From JAYZDK01 sp964604165 (GTDB lineage: Bacteria; Myxococcota_A; UBA796; CAJQPC01): a DNA stretch of 64,000 bases. How positions within the stretch are numbered: the first letter of the stretch is position 1; each line of letters begins with the position of its first letter. The notes under the pieces are model-generated. The model ran no database searches. It saw only the letters and a program-made list of their open reading frames with translations, and was not told the origin of the DNA. The position numbers and the translations under genes are program-made. The DNA lies in assembly GCA_964604165.1 (NCBI GenBank), contig CAZRYF010000012.1, forward strand, positions 1 to 64,000, given 5' to 3'. Of this stretch, positions 34,281 through 42,612 are shown one piece after another.

Positions 34281-34711
34281 GGGGTTGCGTCGGAATTTCC
34301 CGTTCCCTTTTCCGCGGAGGGATCCGTCGCAATGGCCAGTCGGTTCAACCCGGCGGACCGGGCGAGATCCATGAGAGTCACCACCTTTCCGTGGCCCACT
34401 TCCATGTCCGCCTTGATGACCACCAGGGTCGACGGATCGGTCCGGGCCTGGGCACCCAATATCTGGATTAGTCCTTCGAAATCAACAGGTTCCCGGTCCA
34501 CGAAGATTCCACCTTCATTCGTCATCCAGATCTGAAGATCATCCTGCTCCCGCACCATCATGTCCGAGCTGGCACGGGGAAGATCCACCTTGAAGCCCGG
34601 GGCGGAGATGAAGGTCGTGGAAACCATGAAAAAGAGCACCAATTGGAAAATGATGTCAATCAGTGGCGTCAGGTCCACCCGGGGCGGCTCGCGGCGCGTT
34701 CGACGGAACAC
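34277..34711 (-). CDS. exbD: ExbD/TolR-type biopolymer transport protein
   Basis: A 144-residue inner-membrane protein with a single N-terminal span bearing the proton-conducting Asp (LTPLIDIIFQLVLFFM, Asp near residue 19) and a periplasmic beta-alpha domain (IWMTNEGGIFVDREPV, VVIKADMEV). With ExbB it forms the proton-driven motor that energises TonB- or Tol-type transport or adventurous motility in myxobacteria. It starts with GTG immediately after the exbB stop, with no spacing. Confidence 0.92.
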   Translation of the reverse strand: MFRRTRREPPRVDLTPLIDIIFQLVLFFMVSTTFISAPGFKVDLPRASSDMMVREQDDLQIWMTNEGGIFVDREPVDFEGLIQILGAQARTDPSTLVVIKADMEVGHGKVVTLMDLARSAGLNRLAIATDPSAEKGTGNSDATP

Positions 34712-35320
34712 TTAGCGTTCCTCCGCCCGAACCAGCTCCAACACTTCCAGAGCGACCTCTTCCAAGCCCAACACCAGCTCATCCACCCGGGCCAAAAGGA
34801 ACCGGTGTCCGATGAGGGCCGGTATGCCCACGCTCAATCCAGCAAAAGTGGTGATCAAGGCCTGGGAGATTCCCCCCGCAAGGCTCGAGACCACCCCGAG
34901 ACCCTGGTCTTGAATGACCTCAAAGGTCAAGATCATGCCCAGCACGGTTCCGAGCAAGCCCAACAGCGGGGCGATGGCAGCGACAATGCCCACCACGCCG
35001 GAATATCGCTCCAGCTCGGCAGCCTCCCGCAGCCCCACCTCCTCCATGAGCGTCTTCAGGCGCTCGCGCCCAGACCCCTGGTTGAGGAAGCCGACCTCAA
35101 GGACGCGGCTCATGGGAGAGTCGCTCTTGCGGCACAAGGTGATCGCATCGGCCCACCGCCCCTGTCGGGACACCTCCAGGAGCTCCACGCGGGCCCCCCG
35201 GGGCAGCACGCGAGAGGAGCGCAAATACCAGAGCCGCTCGATGAAGACCGCCAAGGCGACAATCGAGGCCAGCCCGATGGGAATCATGACCGGGCCGCCG
35301 CGAAGTAGAAACTCGAACAC
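34712..35320 (-). CDS. exbB: ExbB/TolQ/MotA-type proton channel
   Basis: A 202-residue protein with three membrane spans: IGLASIVALAVFIERLWYL, then after a cytoplasmic stretch VGIVAAIAPLLGLLGTVLGM and ALITTFAGLSVGIPALI. The GLLGTVxGM-type motif and the Thr/Ala-lined last helix are diagnostic. The GTG at 35320 was chosen because GGAGGG lies five bases before it; longer reading-frame sequence upstream has no ribosome site and runs towards the divergent gene. It pairs with ExbD. Confidence 0.92.
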   Translation of the reverse strand: MFEFLLRGGPVMIPIGLASIVALAVFIERLWYLRSSRVLPRGARVELLEVSRQGRWADAITLCRKSDSPMSRVLEVGFLNQGSGRERLKTLMEEVGLREAAELERYSGVVGIVAAIAPLLGLLGTVLGMILTFEVIQDQGLGVVSSLAGGISQALITTFAGLSVGIPALIGHRFLLARVDELVLGLEEVALEVLELVRAEER

Positions 35321-35396
35321 GCTCCCTCCCTCTGAAGTGGCACAGGCAGCAACAACGCGTATCCTGTCGCTGCGCATCCGTCCCAGGAGTCCTGTC

Positions 35397-36437
35397 TTGC
35401 CCCTCCTTCTTCCCGCCGTGTTCCTTTTCCAGGGCTGCTATGTGATCTCCTCCGGTTGGTACCAGGCGGAGCTGCTCCTCTCCCGGGAGCCCGTGGAACA
35501 CGTTCGAGCCAGCGGAACTCTGGAACAACAAGCCCTCGAGAGGTTGGACCTCATCGGCCAGGCCAAGGCCTGGGGCGGCGGGATCGGGCTTGCGGCCACG
35601 GACAACTACGAGACGGTCGCCTTGGGGTGGGAGCGAACCATCTGGAACCTCACCGCCAGCGCTCCCCTCTCCTTTACCCCCCGCACCTGGTGGTTCCCCA
35701 TCGTGGGCCGGGTGCCATACCTGGGCTTCTTTCGGGAGGAGGACGCACAGCAAAGGGCCGACGGACTTGCAAAACGGGGCGACGACATCTACCTGCGCAC
35801 CGCCGGCGCCTACTCCACCCTGGGGTGGTTCCGGGATCCCATACTTCCCGGCATGTTGGAGTGGTCTGAGGCCCGCCTGGTGGAGACCGTGCTCCACGAG
35901 ATGGTCCACGCCACAGTCTGGGTGCCCGGCTCGGTGGACTTCAACGAGTCCTTGGCCAGCTTCGTGGGAGAAATCGCAGCGCTGCGCTTCTTGGTGGAGA
36001 TACATGGCCCCCACAGCCCAGTGGTTCTCGAGACCCTCCACCACCGGGAGGACTGGCAGAACTGGCGAGACCTGCAACACGCCCTGGTGGATGACCTCCT
36101 GGCAATCTATGGAAATCCCACCCTCACCCCAGACGACAAGTCCTCCGCAAAGGACCGCATCTTCAGAGGTTTTCCAGTCGAGGTGGAACAAGCCCCCTTT
36201 CACCGCCCAGATCCCTACCTGGAAGCAGCCCGCACCGGTGTCTGGAACAACGCGCGCCTCCTGCAATTTACCTTCTACAACAGCGAATCCGACCTGTTCG
36301 CGGCCCTGCTGGAGCAGGTGGACGGCGACCTTCTTCTGTTCCTGAACCGCGTCAGCGAGATCACGACGCAAGCCGACCGCCGCACATCTCCAGCCGAGGC
36401 CTTGGCGGAATTTGTATCAATAACTGATACACCGTAA
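35397..36437 (+). CDS. Predicted zinc aminopeptidase lipoprotein (COG4324)
   Basis: A 346-residue protein of the predicted aminopeptidase family. The gluzincin-like motif is LHEMVHATVW with FNESLASFVGE following, supplying two His and a Glu. The N-terminus is a hydrophobic leader with lipobox LFQGC. The TTG at 35397 has AGGAG seven bases upstream. An in-frame CTG at 35364 would add a basic start (LRIRPRSP) that would suit a signal peptide better, so the start is uncertain. It would act on the periplasmic side. Its 3' end lies inside the repeated half-sites controlling the sigma factor. Confidence 0.85.
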   Translation: MPLLLPAVFLFQGCYVISSGWYQAELLLSREPVEHVRASGTLEQQALERLDLIGQAKAWGGGIGLAATDNYETVALGWERTIWNLTASAPLSFTPRTWWFPIVGRVPYLGFFREEDAQQRADGLAKRGDDIYLRTAGAYSTLGWFRDPILPGMLEWSEARLVETVLHEMVHATVWVPGSVDFNESLASFVGEIAALRFLVEIHGPHSPVVLETLHHREDWQNWRDLQHALVDDLLAIYGNPTLTPDDKSSAKDRIFRGFPVEVEQAPFHRPDPYLEAARTGVWNNARLLQFTFYNSESDLFAALLEQVDGDLLLFLNRVSEITTQADRRTSPAEALAEFVSITDTP

Positions 36438-36452
36438 CGGTATTCATACAAA
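36411..36452 (+). promoter_or_regulatory. Repeated half-sites, probable enhancer (activator) sites
   Basis: TTTGTATCAATA (36411-36422) and its near-perfect inverse TATTCATACAAA (36441-36452) flank a third half-site, TGATAC, which with the first makes the palindrome GTATCA-ATAAC-TGATAC (36414-36430). The cluster lies about 50-90 bases upstream of a sigma-54-type promoter, where enhancer-binding activators normally sit. The stretch is AT-rich compared with its surroundings. Confidence 0.55.
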
Positions 36453-36502
36453 GAAACCCCTCCAGAGAGAGGGAAACACGCTGTTTCTCCTGGATTCAAA
36501 TC

Positions 36503-36518
36503 TGGCATGTGTCTTGCT
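36503..36518 (+). promoter_or_regulatory. Sigma-54 (-24/-12) promoter of the sigma factor gene
   Basis: TGGCATG-TGTC-TTGCT matches the consensus TGGCACG-N4-TTGCW at all but one position. GG (36504-36505) and GC (36516-36517) are ten bases apart, as needed. Transcription would begin near 36529, leaving a leader of about 25 bases with AAGGAG before the ATG at 36555. Confidence 0.65.
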
Positions 36519-36554
36519 TTCCTTTCTACGTGCAGGGAACAAAAGGAGACGCCC

Positions 36555-37421
36555 ATGGCCCGAGCCAAGAGAGCCACGAAGACGCCCGGTGACGAACTGC
36601 TCAACAGCTACTTGAAGTCCATGGGGCAGATTCCGCTGCTCTGTCGGTCCGATGAAGCAGAGGTGGCCCGCCATGTGGCAGAGGGAGGGGCACGCGGCGA
36701 GCTGGCCAAGATCGCCCTCATCAACGCCAACCTTCGCCTGGTGGTGTCCATTGGCAAGCAGTACTCGTACCGGGGCCTTCCCTTGTCGGACTTGATCCAG
36801 GAAGGGAACATCGGGCTCATGAAGGCGGTCGAGAAGTTCGACTGGACCCGGGGCTTCAAGTTCTCGACCTATGCCTCCTGGTGGATCCGCCAGTCCATTA
36901 TCCGGGCCATCGAGTCCCAGATCCGCACCATTCGCATCCCGATCTACAAGCTGGAGGTCGTGAACCAGGTGCACCAGACCCGCAAAGGGCTCTTCCAAAA
37001 GCTGGGCCGGGAGCCCTCCCTGGCAGAGATCGCTGCCTGCCTGGACCTGGAACTGGAGCCGCTGGAAGCCCTGATGAAGCTCACCCGGGAGCCCACCAGT
37101 CTGGATTCCCCGGTGACAGACGAGTCCGACTCCACCTTGGCAGAGTTCATTCCCAACGAGGACGCAGCCCTTCCTGATGCAGGCGTCGAGGACGCCTCCC
37201 TGAAGGAAGCCATCGAATCCGTGCTCTGCAGCTTGTCCCCCCGGGAAGAGCAGGTGCTGCGCATGCGCTACGGCATTGGCCAGCCTATTCCGCGGTCCCT
37301 GGAGGAGATTGGCTCCTACTTCAGCCTGACCCGCGAGCGGATCCGCCAGATCGAGATCAAGGCCCTGCGCAAGCTGCGGTCAGCAGAGGATTGCAGCGGA
37401 CTTCAGGAGCTGGTGGCTTAG
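36555..37421 (+). CDS. Group-2 sigma-70 family RNA polymerase sigma factor
   Basis: A 288-residue RpoD-like sigma factor lacking region 1.1. Region 1.2 (DELLNSYLKSMGQIPLL), region 2 (NLRLVVSIGKQY, DLIQEGNIGLMKAVEKFD, FSTYASWWIRQ), region 3 (GREPSLAEIAACLDL) and region 4 (LSPREEQVLRMRYGIG, then a helix-turn-helix with LTRERIRQIEIKALRKLR) are all complete. There is no RpoH box, so it is a group-2/3 factor like the myxobacterial SigB/SigC group. ATG 36555 has AAGGAG. An ATG at 36507 falls inside the promoter and is rejected. Expression likely depends on RpoN and an activator. A small repeat element begins one base after its stop. Confidence 0.92.
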   Translation: MARAKRATKTPGDELLNSYLKSMGQIPLLCRSDEAEVARHVAEGGARGELAKIALINANLRLVVSIGKQYSYRGLPLSDLIQEGNIGLMKAVEKFDWTRGFKFSTYASWWIRQSIIRAIESQIRTIRIPIYKLEVVNQVHQTRKGLFQKLGREPSLAEIAACLDLELEPLEALMKLTREPTSLDSPVTDESDSTLAEFIPNEDAALPDAGVEDASLKEAIESVLCSLSPREEQVLRMRYGIGQPIPRSLEEIGSYFSLTRERIRQIEIKALRKLRSAEDCSGLQELVA

Positions 37422-37422
37422 A

Positions 37423-37549
37423 CCGGATATTCCACCAGGCTTCGTTGCGAGGGCCCGTAGTGCGCCAGCTGGAGCGTAGCGGAAGCCGGCGAAAGCCCTC
37501 GCCGAACGGCGAGGGACCGTAGGGTAGAACGGCTGGTGAAATATCCGGG
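37423..37549. mobile_element. Short inverted-repeat (MITE-like) element, copy 1
   Basis: A 127-base element with terminal inverted repeats: CCGGATATTCCACCAG at the left end and CTGGTGAAATATCCGG at the right. It has a perfect internal hairpin CCCTCGCC-GAAC-GGCGAGGG (37496-37515). The same sequence recurs inverted at 63742. It begins directly after the sigma-factor stop (TAG at 37419-37421), so it also supplies the 3' end of that transcript. There is no coding capacity. The rest of the gap (37550-37660) shows nothing recognisable. Confidence 0.7.
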
Positions 37550-37660
37550 TTAGGGTTTCTGCCCCAGGCGACCTCGGGAGGGCCCATCTCCCCCCACAAT
37601 GAGCCGATCCCAGGAGCCGGTTCGGCAAGCCGCGAGCAGGGTCAAGCACCCCCGAGGAAA

Positions 37661-38215
37661 CTACCAGCTGGTCCACCACCCGTCTTCCCCATTGACAGGA
37701 TCCGCATCCGGCTCCTCACTCATGGTTTCGCCTCCCGGGTCAAGCAACCCATTCCTGATCTTGAGTCCCCGAACAACATTCGCCGGCGTGAGATCCGACG
37801 TGAACAGAAACGGGTACGACACAATGAGCCCCTCCGCCTTGCTGAGAGCCGGAAACGCAAGCCCCTTCACCACCCCGTGCACGCAAGACTCCATCTCCGA
37901 ATTCCGCAACGTGCTGTGGGTGGTGGCCACCTCCGGCACCGAGCCGTCGGGGGCAATGATCAGACGCACCCGCAGCTCTCCAAAAAGGTCCGCCTGGGTC
38001 GCAAGAGCCTTCGAATAGCAAGCGAGGGCCGGGCCGGTTGTGGTCTGCAACACCTCCAGGACGCGGTCACGCTCCTCCCCGGGAGCTGTCATCGGCGCTC
38101 TGGATGGGGCTTTGGCCTGCACATGGGTGGCGGGCAGCGCTGGGGCTGCCACGGGTTCCGTCTCGGTTTCACCCGTCTTCGGACATGCAAATAGCAGCAA
38201 CAAGAACACGTTCAT
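37661..38215 (-). CDS. Lipoprotein with AgmX/PglI C-terminal-like domain
   Basis: A 184-residue protein with leader MNVFLLLLFAC (lipobox) followed by a Pro/Ala/Thr linker. The domain at about 50-155 follows the AgmX/PglI pattern: ALACYSKAL, LFGELRVRLIIAPDGSVPEVATTHSTL, EMESCVHGVV, FPAL and SYPFLF. In Myxococcota such domains are linked to gliding-motility and envelope machinery. The tail (GGETMSEEPDADP) is acidic. It runs towards the sigma factor gene, with the repeat element lying between the two stops. Confidence 0.8.
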   Translation of the reverse strand: MNVFLLLLFACPKTGETETEPVAAPALPATHVQAKAPSRAPMTAPGEERDRVLEVLQTTTGPALACYSKALATQADLFGELRVRLIIAPDGSVPEVATTHSTLRNSEMESCVHGVVKGLAFPALSKAEGLIVSYPFLFTSDLTPANVVRGLKIRNGLLDPGGETMSEEPDADPVNGEDGWWTSW

Positions 38216-38278
38216 GCAGGGCGACTATCTGGCCGGCCGCGCCCAGTCCAAACCCAGTGTTCCCAAGGGAGCCCTCCT

Positions 38279-39352
38279 CTACAATGGGGGAAGGGACGGC
38301 GAATCACCTTCCTCGTAAAACACGATCAACCCCCCATCCGTCACGGTGGTAGACACCCGAATGACCTCCCCCCAAGGGGTCGCCACGTCAGGACCTACAT
38401 ACCGGGAGTCCACCTGAAAGGAGCTGGAGTAGAGGTTGTCGTCGATGGCGATGTTGTGGGGCAGACCCTCCAGGATCGACGACGCCACCATAATTTCGTC
38501 CGCCTCAAGGTCCGGGCGACAGGCCAGCGCCTCCATGGGTTCTGCCACCCCCATCTCGGCCACCTGAACCATCACCAACTCCTCGTGCATGAAGACATGC
38601 TCGACATCCGGGGGCGGCCCGGCCTCTTCCCACTCCACCAGGAGCGGGTTGTCCACCCGGTGATAGACAATCCCCACCTGGGGAGACTCCAACAAGACCT
38701 GCACATCCAGCTGTGGTCCCACGACAAAGGCATCGTCCAGCGCCAACCCTGCGAGGGGTGGGCGTGCATCGTGCGCTCCCACGTCCAGGTCCAGCACCTG
38801 GCCGAAAGGGAAGGTGTCCGCATCGCAATCCAACATCTCGTAGGTGACCCGATCCTGGCTGTCGATTCGACGGGTCAATGCCCAGCTCTTTTCGTCCCCG
38901 TGAAGCCAGAGGCACTCCCCGGCGTCCAGAGTGCCCCGCAGGTTCCAGTTGTCGTTTTCAAAGTCCCGCTCCTCCGGGCGCCCCTCTTCCTGTGGCTCCT
39001 CCGGTGCGCTGCTCTCCACCTCGTCAAAACGGGTCAATGCACAGGTGTCGATCTCCTCCGGATAGGCGATCTCCTGGCGAAACGGCTCCTCACCTTCCAT
39101 CCCCCCGGACCCCATGCCATCGGACTCCCCTCGGCGGGTAAAGGCCACCTGCACCTGGCAACGGGACAGGGTCTCTCCCCAGTTGTTTCGCTGAAACCCC
39201 ACGTCAAAGCTGACGTGAATCACGCTCGAGGTGAAGCCCACGGTCTGGACCTGGTCGCCAGGCGTCCACCCCGCCGTGGGGTGCGCGAGGGTGTAGTCGT
39301 GGGAGTTGCAAGCGCACAATGCGCCGCAGAACAGGGGAATCAGGTGCCGCAC
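38279..39352 (-). CDS. Hypothetical lipoprotein
   Basis: A 357-residue protein with leader MRHLIPLFCGALCAC, a clear lipobox. The mature part is acidic, with beta-strand-like segments (VIHVSFDVGFQ, LDVQVLLESPQVGIVYH) and a Gly/Glu-rich insert around residues 80-125. No family is recognised. It lies 34 bases downstream of gcvP on the same strand and 63 bases before the AgmX-type lipoprotein. Confidence 0.65.
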   Translation of the reverse strand: MRHLIPLFCGALCACNSHDYTLAHPTAGWTPGDQVQTVGFTSSVIHVSFDVGFQRNNWGETLSRCQVQVAFTRRGESDGMGSGGMEGEEPFRQEIAYPEEIDTCALTRFDEVESSAPEEPQEEGRPEERDFENDNWNLRGTLDAGECLWLHGDEKSWALTRRIDSQDRVTYEMLDCDADTFPFGQVLDLDVGAHDARPPLAGLALDDAFVVGPQLDVQVLLESPQVGIVYHRVDNPLLVEWEEAGPPPDVEHVFMHEELVMVQVAEMGVAEPMEALACRPDLEADEIMVASSILEGLPHNIAIDDNLYSSSFQVDSRYVGPDVATPWGEVIRVSTTVTDGGLIVFYEEGDSPSLPPL

Positions 39353-39386
39353 TCCCCTACCCTATCAACCGACAAGGGGAAAGCGA

Positions 39387-42236
39387 TCAAGAATCGACGT
39401 AGTCTTCAAGGGGCGGACAAGCGCAGACCAGGTTGCGATCGCCAAAAGCATCGTCGATGCGTCCCACAGCAGGCCAGAACTTGTGATCTCGGGTCCATGG
39501 GGCCGGAAAAGCAGCCAATTCCCGGCTGTAGGGGGCTTCCCACTGGGCCGACAGCAGGTCGAGCGCAGTGTGGGGTGCCCCCTTCAAAGGGTTCAACTCC
39601 CGATCCATTTCCCCCTTTTCGATGGCCTGAATTTCTCCGCGAATGGAGATCAGGGCATCACAGAACCGGTCAATCTCCTTCTTGGACTCGCTCTCGGTGG
39701 GTTCGATCATCAACGTGCCGGCCACGGGCCAGGACATGGTGGGAGCGTGAAATCCGTAGTCCATGAGGCGCTTGGCCACATCCACCACGTCTACCCCAGC
39801 TTCAGCCTTGAAGGGCCGTACATCAATGATGCACTCGTGGGCCACCCAGCCACCCTCTCCCCGGTAGAGGACCGGAAAGTGCGGCTCCAGGCGCCGGGCC
39901 ACATAGTTGGCGTTCAAGATCGCCACCTCGCTGGCCTTACGCACGCCTTCCACCCCCAAAAGCGCAATGTAGGCATAGGAAATAGGCAGAATGCTTGCGC
40001 TTCCCCAAGGGGCCGCGGAAACCGCGCCAATGGAAGACTCTCCCCCCAACCCAGCCAAAGAGTGACCCGGGAGGTACGGCACCAGGTGCTCCGCCACCGC
40101 AATGGGGCCCATGCCCGGCCCACCGCCACCGTGAGGAATGGCGAAGGTCTTGTGCAAGTTCAGGTGGATCACGTCACCGCCAAACTCCCCTGGACGGCAC
40201 AGACCCACCATGGCGTTCATGTTCGCGCCGTCAATGTAGACTTGGCCGCCGTGGTCGTGCACGGTTTCGCAGATCTCGGAAATGGTGGTCTCAAACACCC
40301 CATGGGTCGAGGGATAGGTCACCATCAGGGCTGCCAGGGACTCCCGATGCTCACCAGCCTTGGCGGCCAGGTCCGCCAGGTCGATGTTGCCGTTGTCATC
40401 ACAGGCGATGACCACCACCTTCATGCCAGCCATCACCGCGCTGGCGGGGTTTGTCCCGTGGGCTGATCTGGGAATCAAACAGACGTTGCGGTGGGCCTCT
40501 CCCCGATCCCGGTGCCAGGCACGAATCACCAGCAAGCCCGCGTACTCCCCCTGGGAACCGGCATTGGGCTGCAGACTGACGCCAGCAAAGCCCGTGATCT
40601 CCGCGAGCCACGCCTCCAGGCGTGAAAACAGGGCCCGATAGCCCGCGGACTGTGCTGCGGGGGCAAAGGGATGAAGCTGCCCAAACCCAGCCCAGGTGAC
40701 GGGCACCATCTGGGCCGTGGCGTTGAGCTTCATGGTGCACGACCCAAGGGGGATCATCGACGTGGTCAGGGACAGGTCCCGGGAAGAGAGCCTGTGAATG
40801 TACCGCAGCAGATCCGTTTCAGACCGGTGGGCAGAAAACACCGGGTGGGGGAGGATCGGGCCTTCCCGGCGCAAGGGTTCTGGCAGCAAGTGCGACACGT
40901 CCCAGTCGATGTCTCCTCCACCAAACGCTGCCAAGACATCCCGGACATCCTCATCCGTAGTGGTCTCATCCAGGCTGACTCCCACGGACCCATCCTCGAA
41001 GGACCGCAGGTTGATGCCCGCCTCCTCGGCCGCCGCGTGAATCAACTCTGCGGAGCGTGGCCCCCCAGAGACATGCAGGGTGTCAAACGTGGGGTCTTCT
41101 CCAAGGGTGTAGCCAAGCGCAGCCAGCGCCCCTCCAAGCGCCCGGGTGCGGCGCATGACGCCGTCCGCAATACGCTGCAGCCCCTCGGGGCCGTGGTAGA
41201 CCGCGTACATGGATGCGATCACCGCCAGCAACACCTGGGCAGTGCAGATATTCGAGGTGGCCCGATCACGGCGAATATGCTGCTCCCGGGTCTGCAAAGC
41301 CAGGCGCAAGGCCGTGCGACCAGCGGCGTCCTTGCTCACCCCCACGATGCGTCCAGGCACCTGGCGCTTGTAGGCGGCCCGAGTCGCGAGAAACGCCGCG
41401 TGCGGCCCACCAAAGCCCATGGGCACGCCCAGGCGCTGGCTGTTGCCCACCACCGCATCCGCCCCCCAGGATCCGGGGCTTCGCATGCGGGTCAGGGCCA
41501 AGAGGTCCGAGGCCACCACCACCAGTGCTCCGGCGTCGTGCGCTGCCTGGATTGTGGCAGCAGGGCTGCGAATGGCCCCATCGGTGGACGGCACCTGCAG
41601 GAGCACGCCAAAGACCGGCGTGGAAAAGTCCCAGCTCGCAGCCTCGGCCACCACCACCTGGATGCCCAGGGGGGCCGCTCGGGTTCGAACGACCTCGACG
41701 GTTTGGGGATGGCAGGAGGGATCCACAAGAAAGGTGTCCGAGGGTGCCCTTCTCCCCAGCACTCGGTGAAACAGCGTCATGACCTCCGCAGCGCTCGTGC
41801 CTTCATCCAACATGGACGAGTTGGCTACCTCCATTCCGGTCAGGTCCGACACGAGGGTCTGGAAGTTCAAGAGCGCCTCCAGGCGGCCTTGGGAGATCTC
41901 CGCCTGGTAGGGGGTGTACTGCGTATACCAGGCCGGGTTCTCCAGCACGTTGCGCAGAATGACCGCCGGGGTCACGCACCCGTGGTAGCCCAGGCCCAGG
42001 TAGGAGCGAAAGGTTTGGTTCAGGCCCGCCAGATCGGCGAGTTCCGCCAAGACCTCCCGCTCCGTACCAGCCGCCGGAAGGTCGAAGACATGGTCGGTGA
42101 GAATGTTCTCCGGTACCGCAGCCCGGATCAACGCCTCCAGGGATTCCACACCCAGCTCTGCCAACATCTGCGCCACATCGGACTCTCGAGGCCCGTTGTG
42201 ACGGTCGACAAAGCGATCAGGAGGCTGCACCGTCAT
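39387..42236 (-). CDS. gcvP: Glycine dehydrogenase (decarboxylating), single-chain P protein
   Basis: A 949-residue PLP enzyme that decarboxylates glycine and passes the aminomethyl group to GcvH. It is the fused alpha-beta form, with the N-terminal half carrying SYLGLGYHGCVTP and the C-terminal half the PLP lysine in NLHKTFAIPHGGGGPGMGPI. I start at 42236 (MTVQPPDRFVDRHNGP), where family homology begins; it overlaps gcvH by 20 bases. It is the last gene of gcvT-gcvH-gcvP. Confidence 0.96.
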   Translation of the reverse strand: MTVQPPDRFVDRHNGPRESDVAQMLAELGVESLEALIRAAVPENILTDHVFDLPAAGTEREVLAELADLAGLNQTFRSYLGLGYHGCVTPAVILRNVLENPAWYTQYTPYQAEISQGRLEALLNFQTLVSDLTGMEVANSSMLDEGTSAAEVMTLFHRVLGRRAPSDTFLVDPSCHPQTVEVVRTRAAPLGIQVVVAEAASWDFSTPVFGVLLQVPSTDGAIRSPAATIQAAHDAGALVVVASDLLALTRMRSPGSWGADAVVGNSQRLGVPMGFGGPHAAFLATRAAYKRQVPGRIVGVSKDAAGRTALRLALQTREQHIRRDRATSNICTAQVLLAVIASMYAVYHGPEGLQRIADGVMRRTRALGGALAALGYTLGEDPTFDTLHVSGGPRSAELIHAAAEEAGINLRSFEDGSVGVSLDETTTDEDVRDVLAAFGGGDIDWDVSHLLPEPLRREGPILPHPVFSAHRSETDLLRYIHRLSSRDLSLTTSMIPLGSCTMKLNATAQMVPVTWAGFGQLHPFAPAAQSAGYRALFSRLEAWLAEITGFAGVSLQPNAGSQGEYAGLLVIRAWHRDRGEAHRNVCLIPRSAHGTNPASAVMAGMKVVVIACDDNGNIDLADLAAKAGEHRESLAALMVTYPSTHGVFETTISEICETVHDHGGQVYIDGANMNAMVGLCRPGEFGGDVIHLNLHKTFAIPHGGGGPGMGPIAVAEHLVPYLPGHSLAGLGGESSIGAVSAAPWGSASILPISYAYIALLGVEGVRKASEVAILNANYVARRLEPHFPVLYRGEGGWVAHECIIDVRPFKAEAGVDVVDVAKRLMDYGFHAPTMSWPVAGTLMIEPTESESKKEIDRFCDALISIRGEIQAIEKGEMDRELNPLKGAPHTALDLLSAQWEAPYSRELAAFPAPWTRDHKFWPAVGRIDDAFGDRNLVCACPPLEDYVDS

Positions 42237-42612
42237 CGCCCAGGTGCTGTTGGTAGGCAGCAGAGTCCAGCAACTCCTCCAACTCGGAGGCGTCTGCCAG
42301 CTTGATCTTGAACAGCCAGCCATCGCCATAGGGGTCCTGGTTGATGGCCTCCTCCGCACCGTCCAGCTCCTCGTTCACCTCCACCACCTCCCCGCCAAGG
42401 GGGGAAAAAACATCCGAGACCGCCTTGACGCTCTCCAGCTCGGCAATGGGATCCCCAGCGCTGACCACTCCTCCCGCCTCCGGCAGCTGGGCGAACACGA
42501 TGTCCCCCAGGGAGTCCTGGGCGTGCCAGGTAATGCCCACCGTCGCCACATCACCATCGATGCGAATCCACTCGTGGTCCTCGGTGTAGGTAAGTTCTGA
42601 CGGGTAACTCAT
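42217..42612 (-). CDS. gcvH: Glycine cleavage system H protein
   Basis: A 131-residue lipoyl carrier. The lipoylated lysine is Lys63 in ELESVKAVSDVFSP; EDHEWIRIDG and GLGDIV-like SLGDIVFAQLP are family signatures. It shuttles the aminomethyl intermediate from GcvP to GcvT. Its ATG overlaps the gcvT stop by four bases, and its end overlaps gcvP by 20. Confidence 0.97.
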   Translation of the reverse strand: MSYPSELTYTEDHEWIRIDGDVATVGITWHAQDSLGDIVFAQLPEAGGVVSAGDPIAELESVKAVSDVFSPLGGEVVEVNEELDGAEEAINQDPYGDGWLFKIKLADASELEELLDSAAYQQHLGDDGAAS

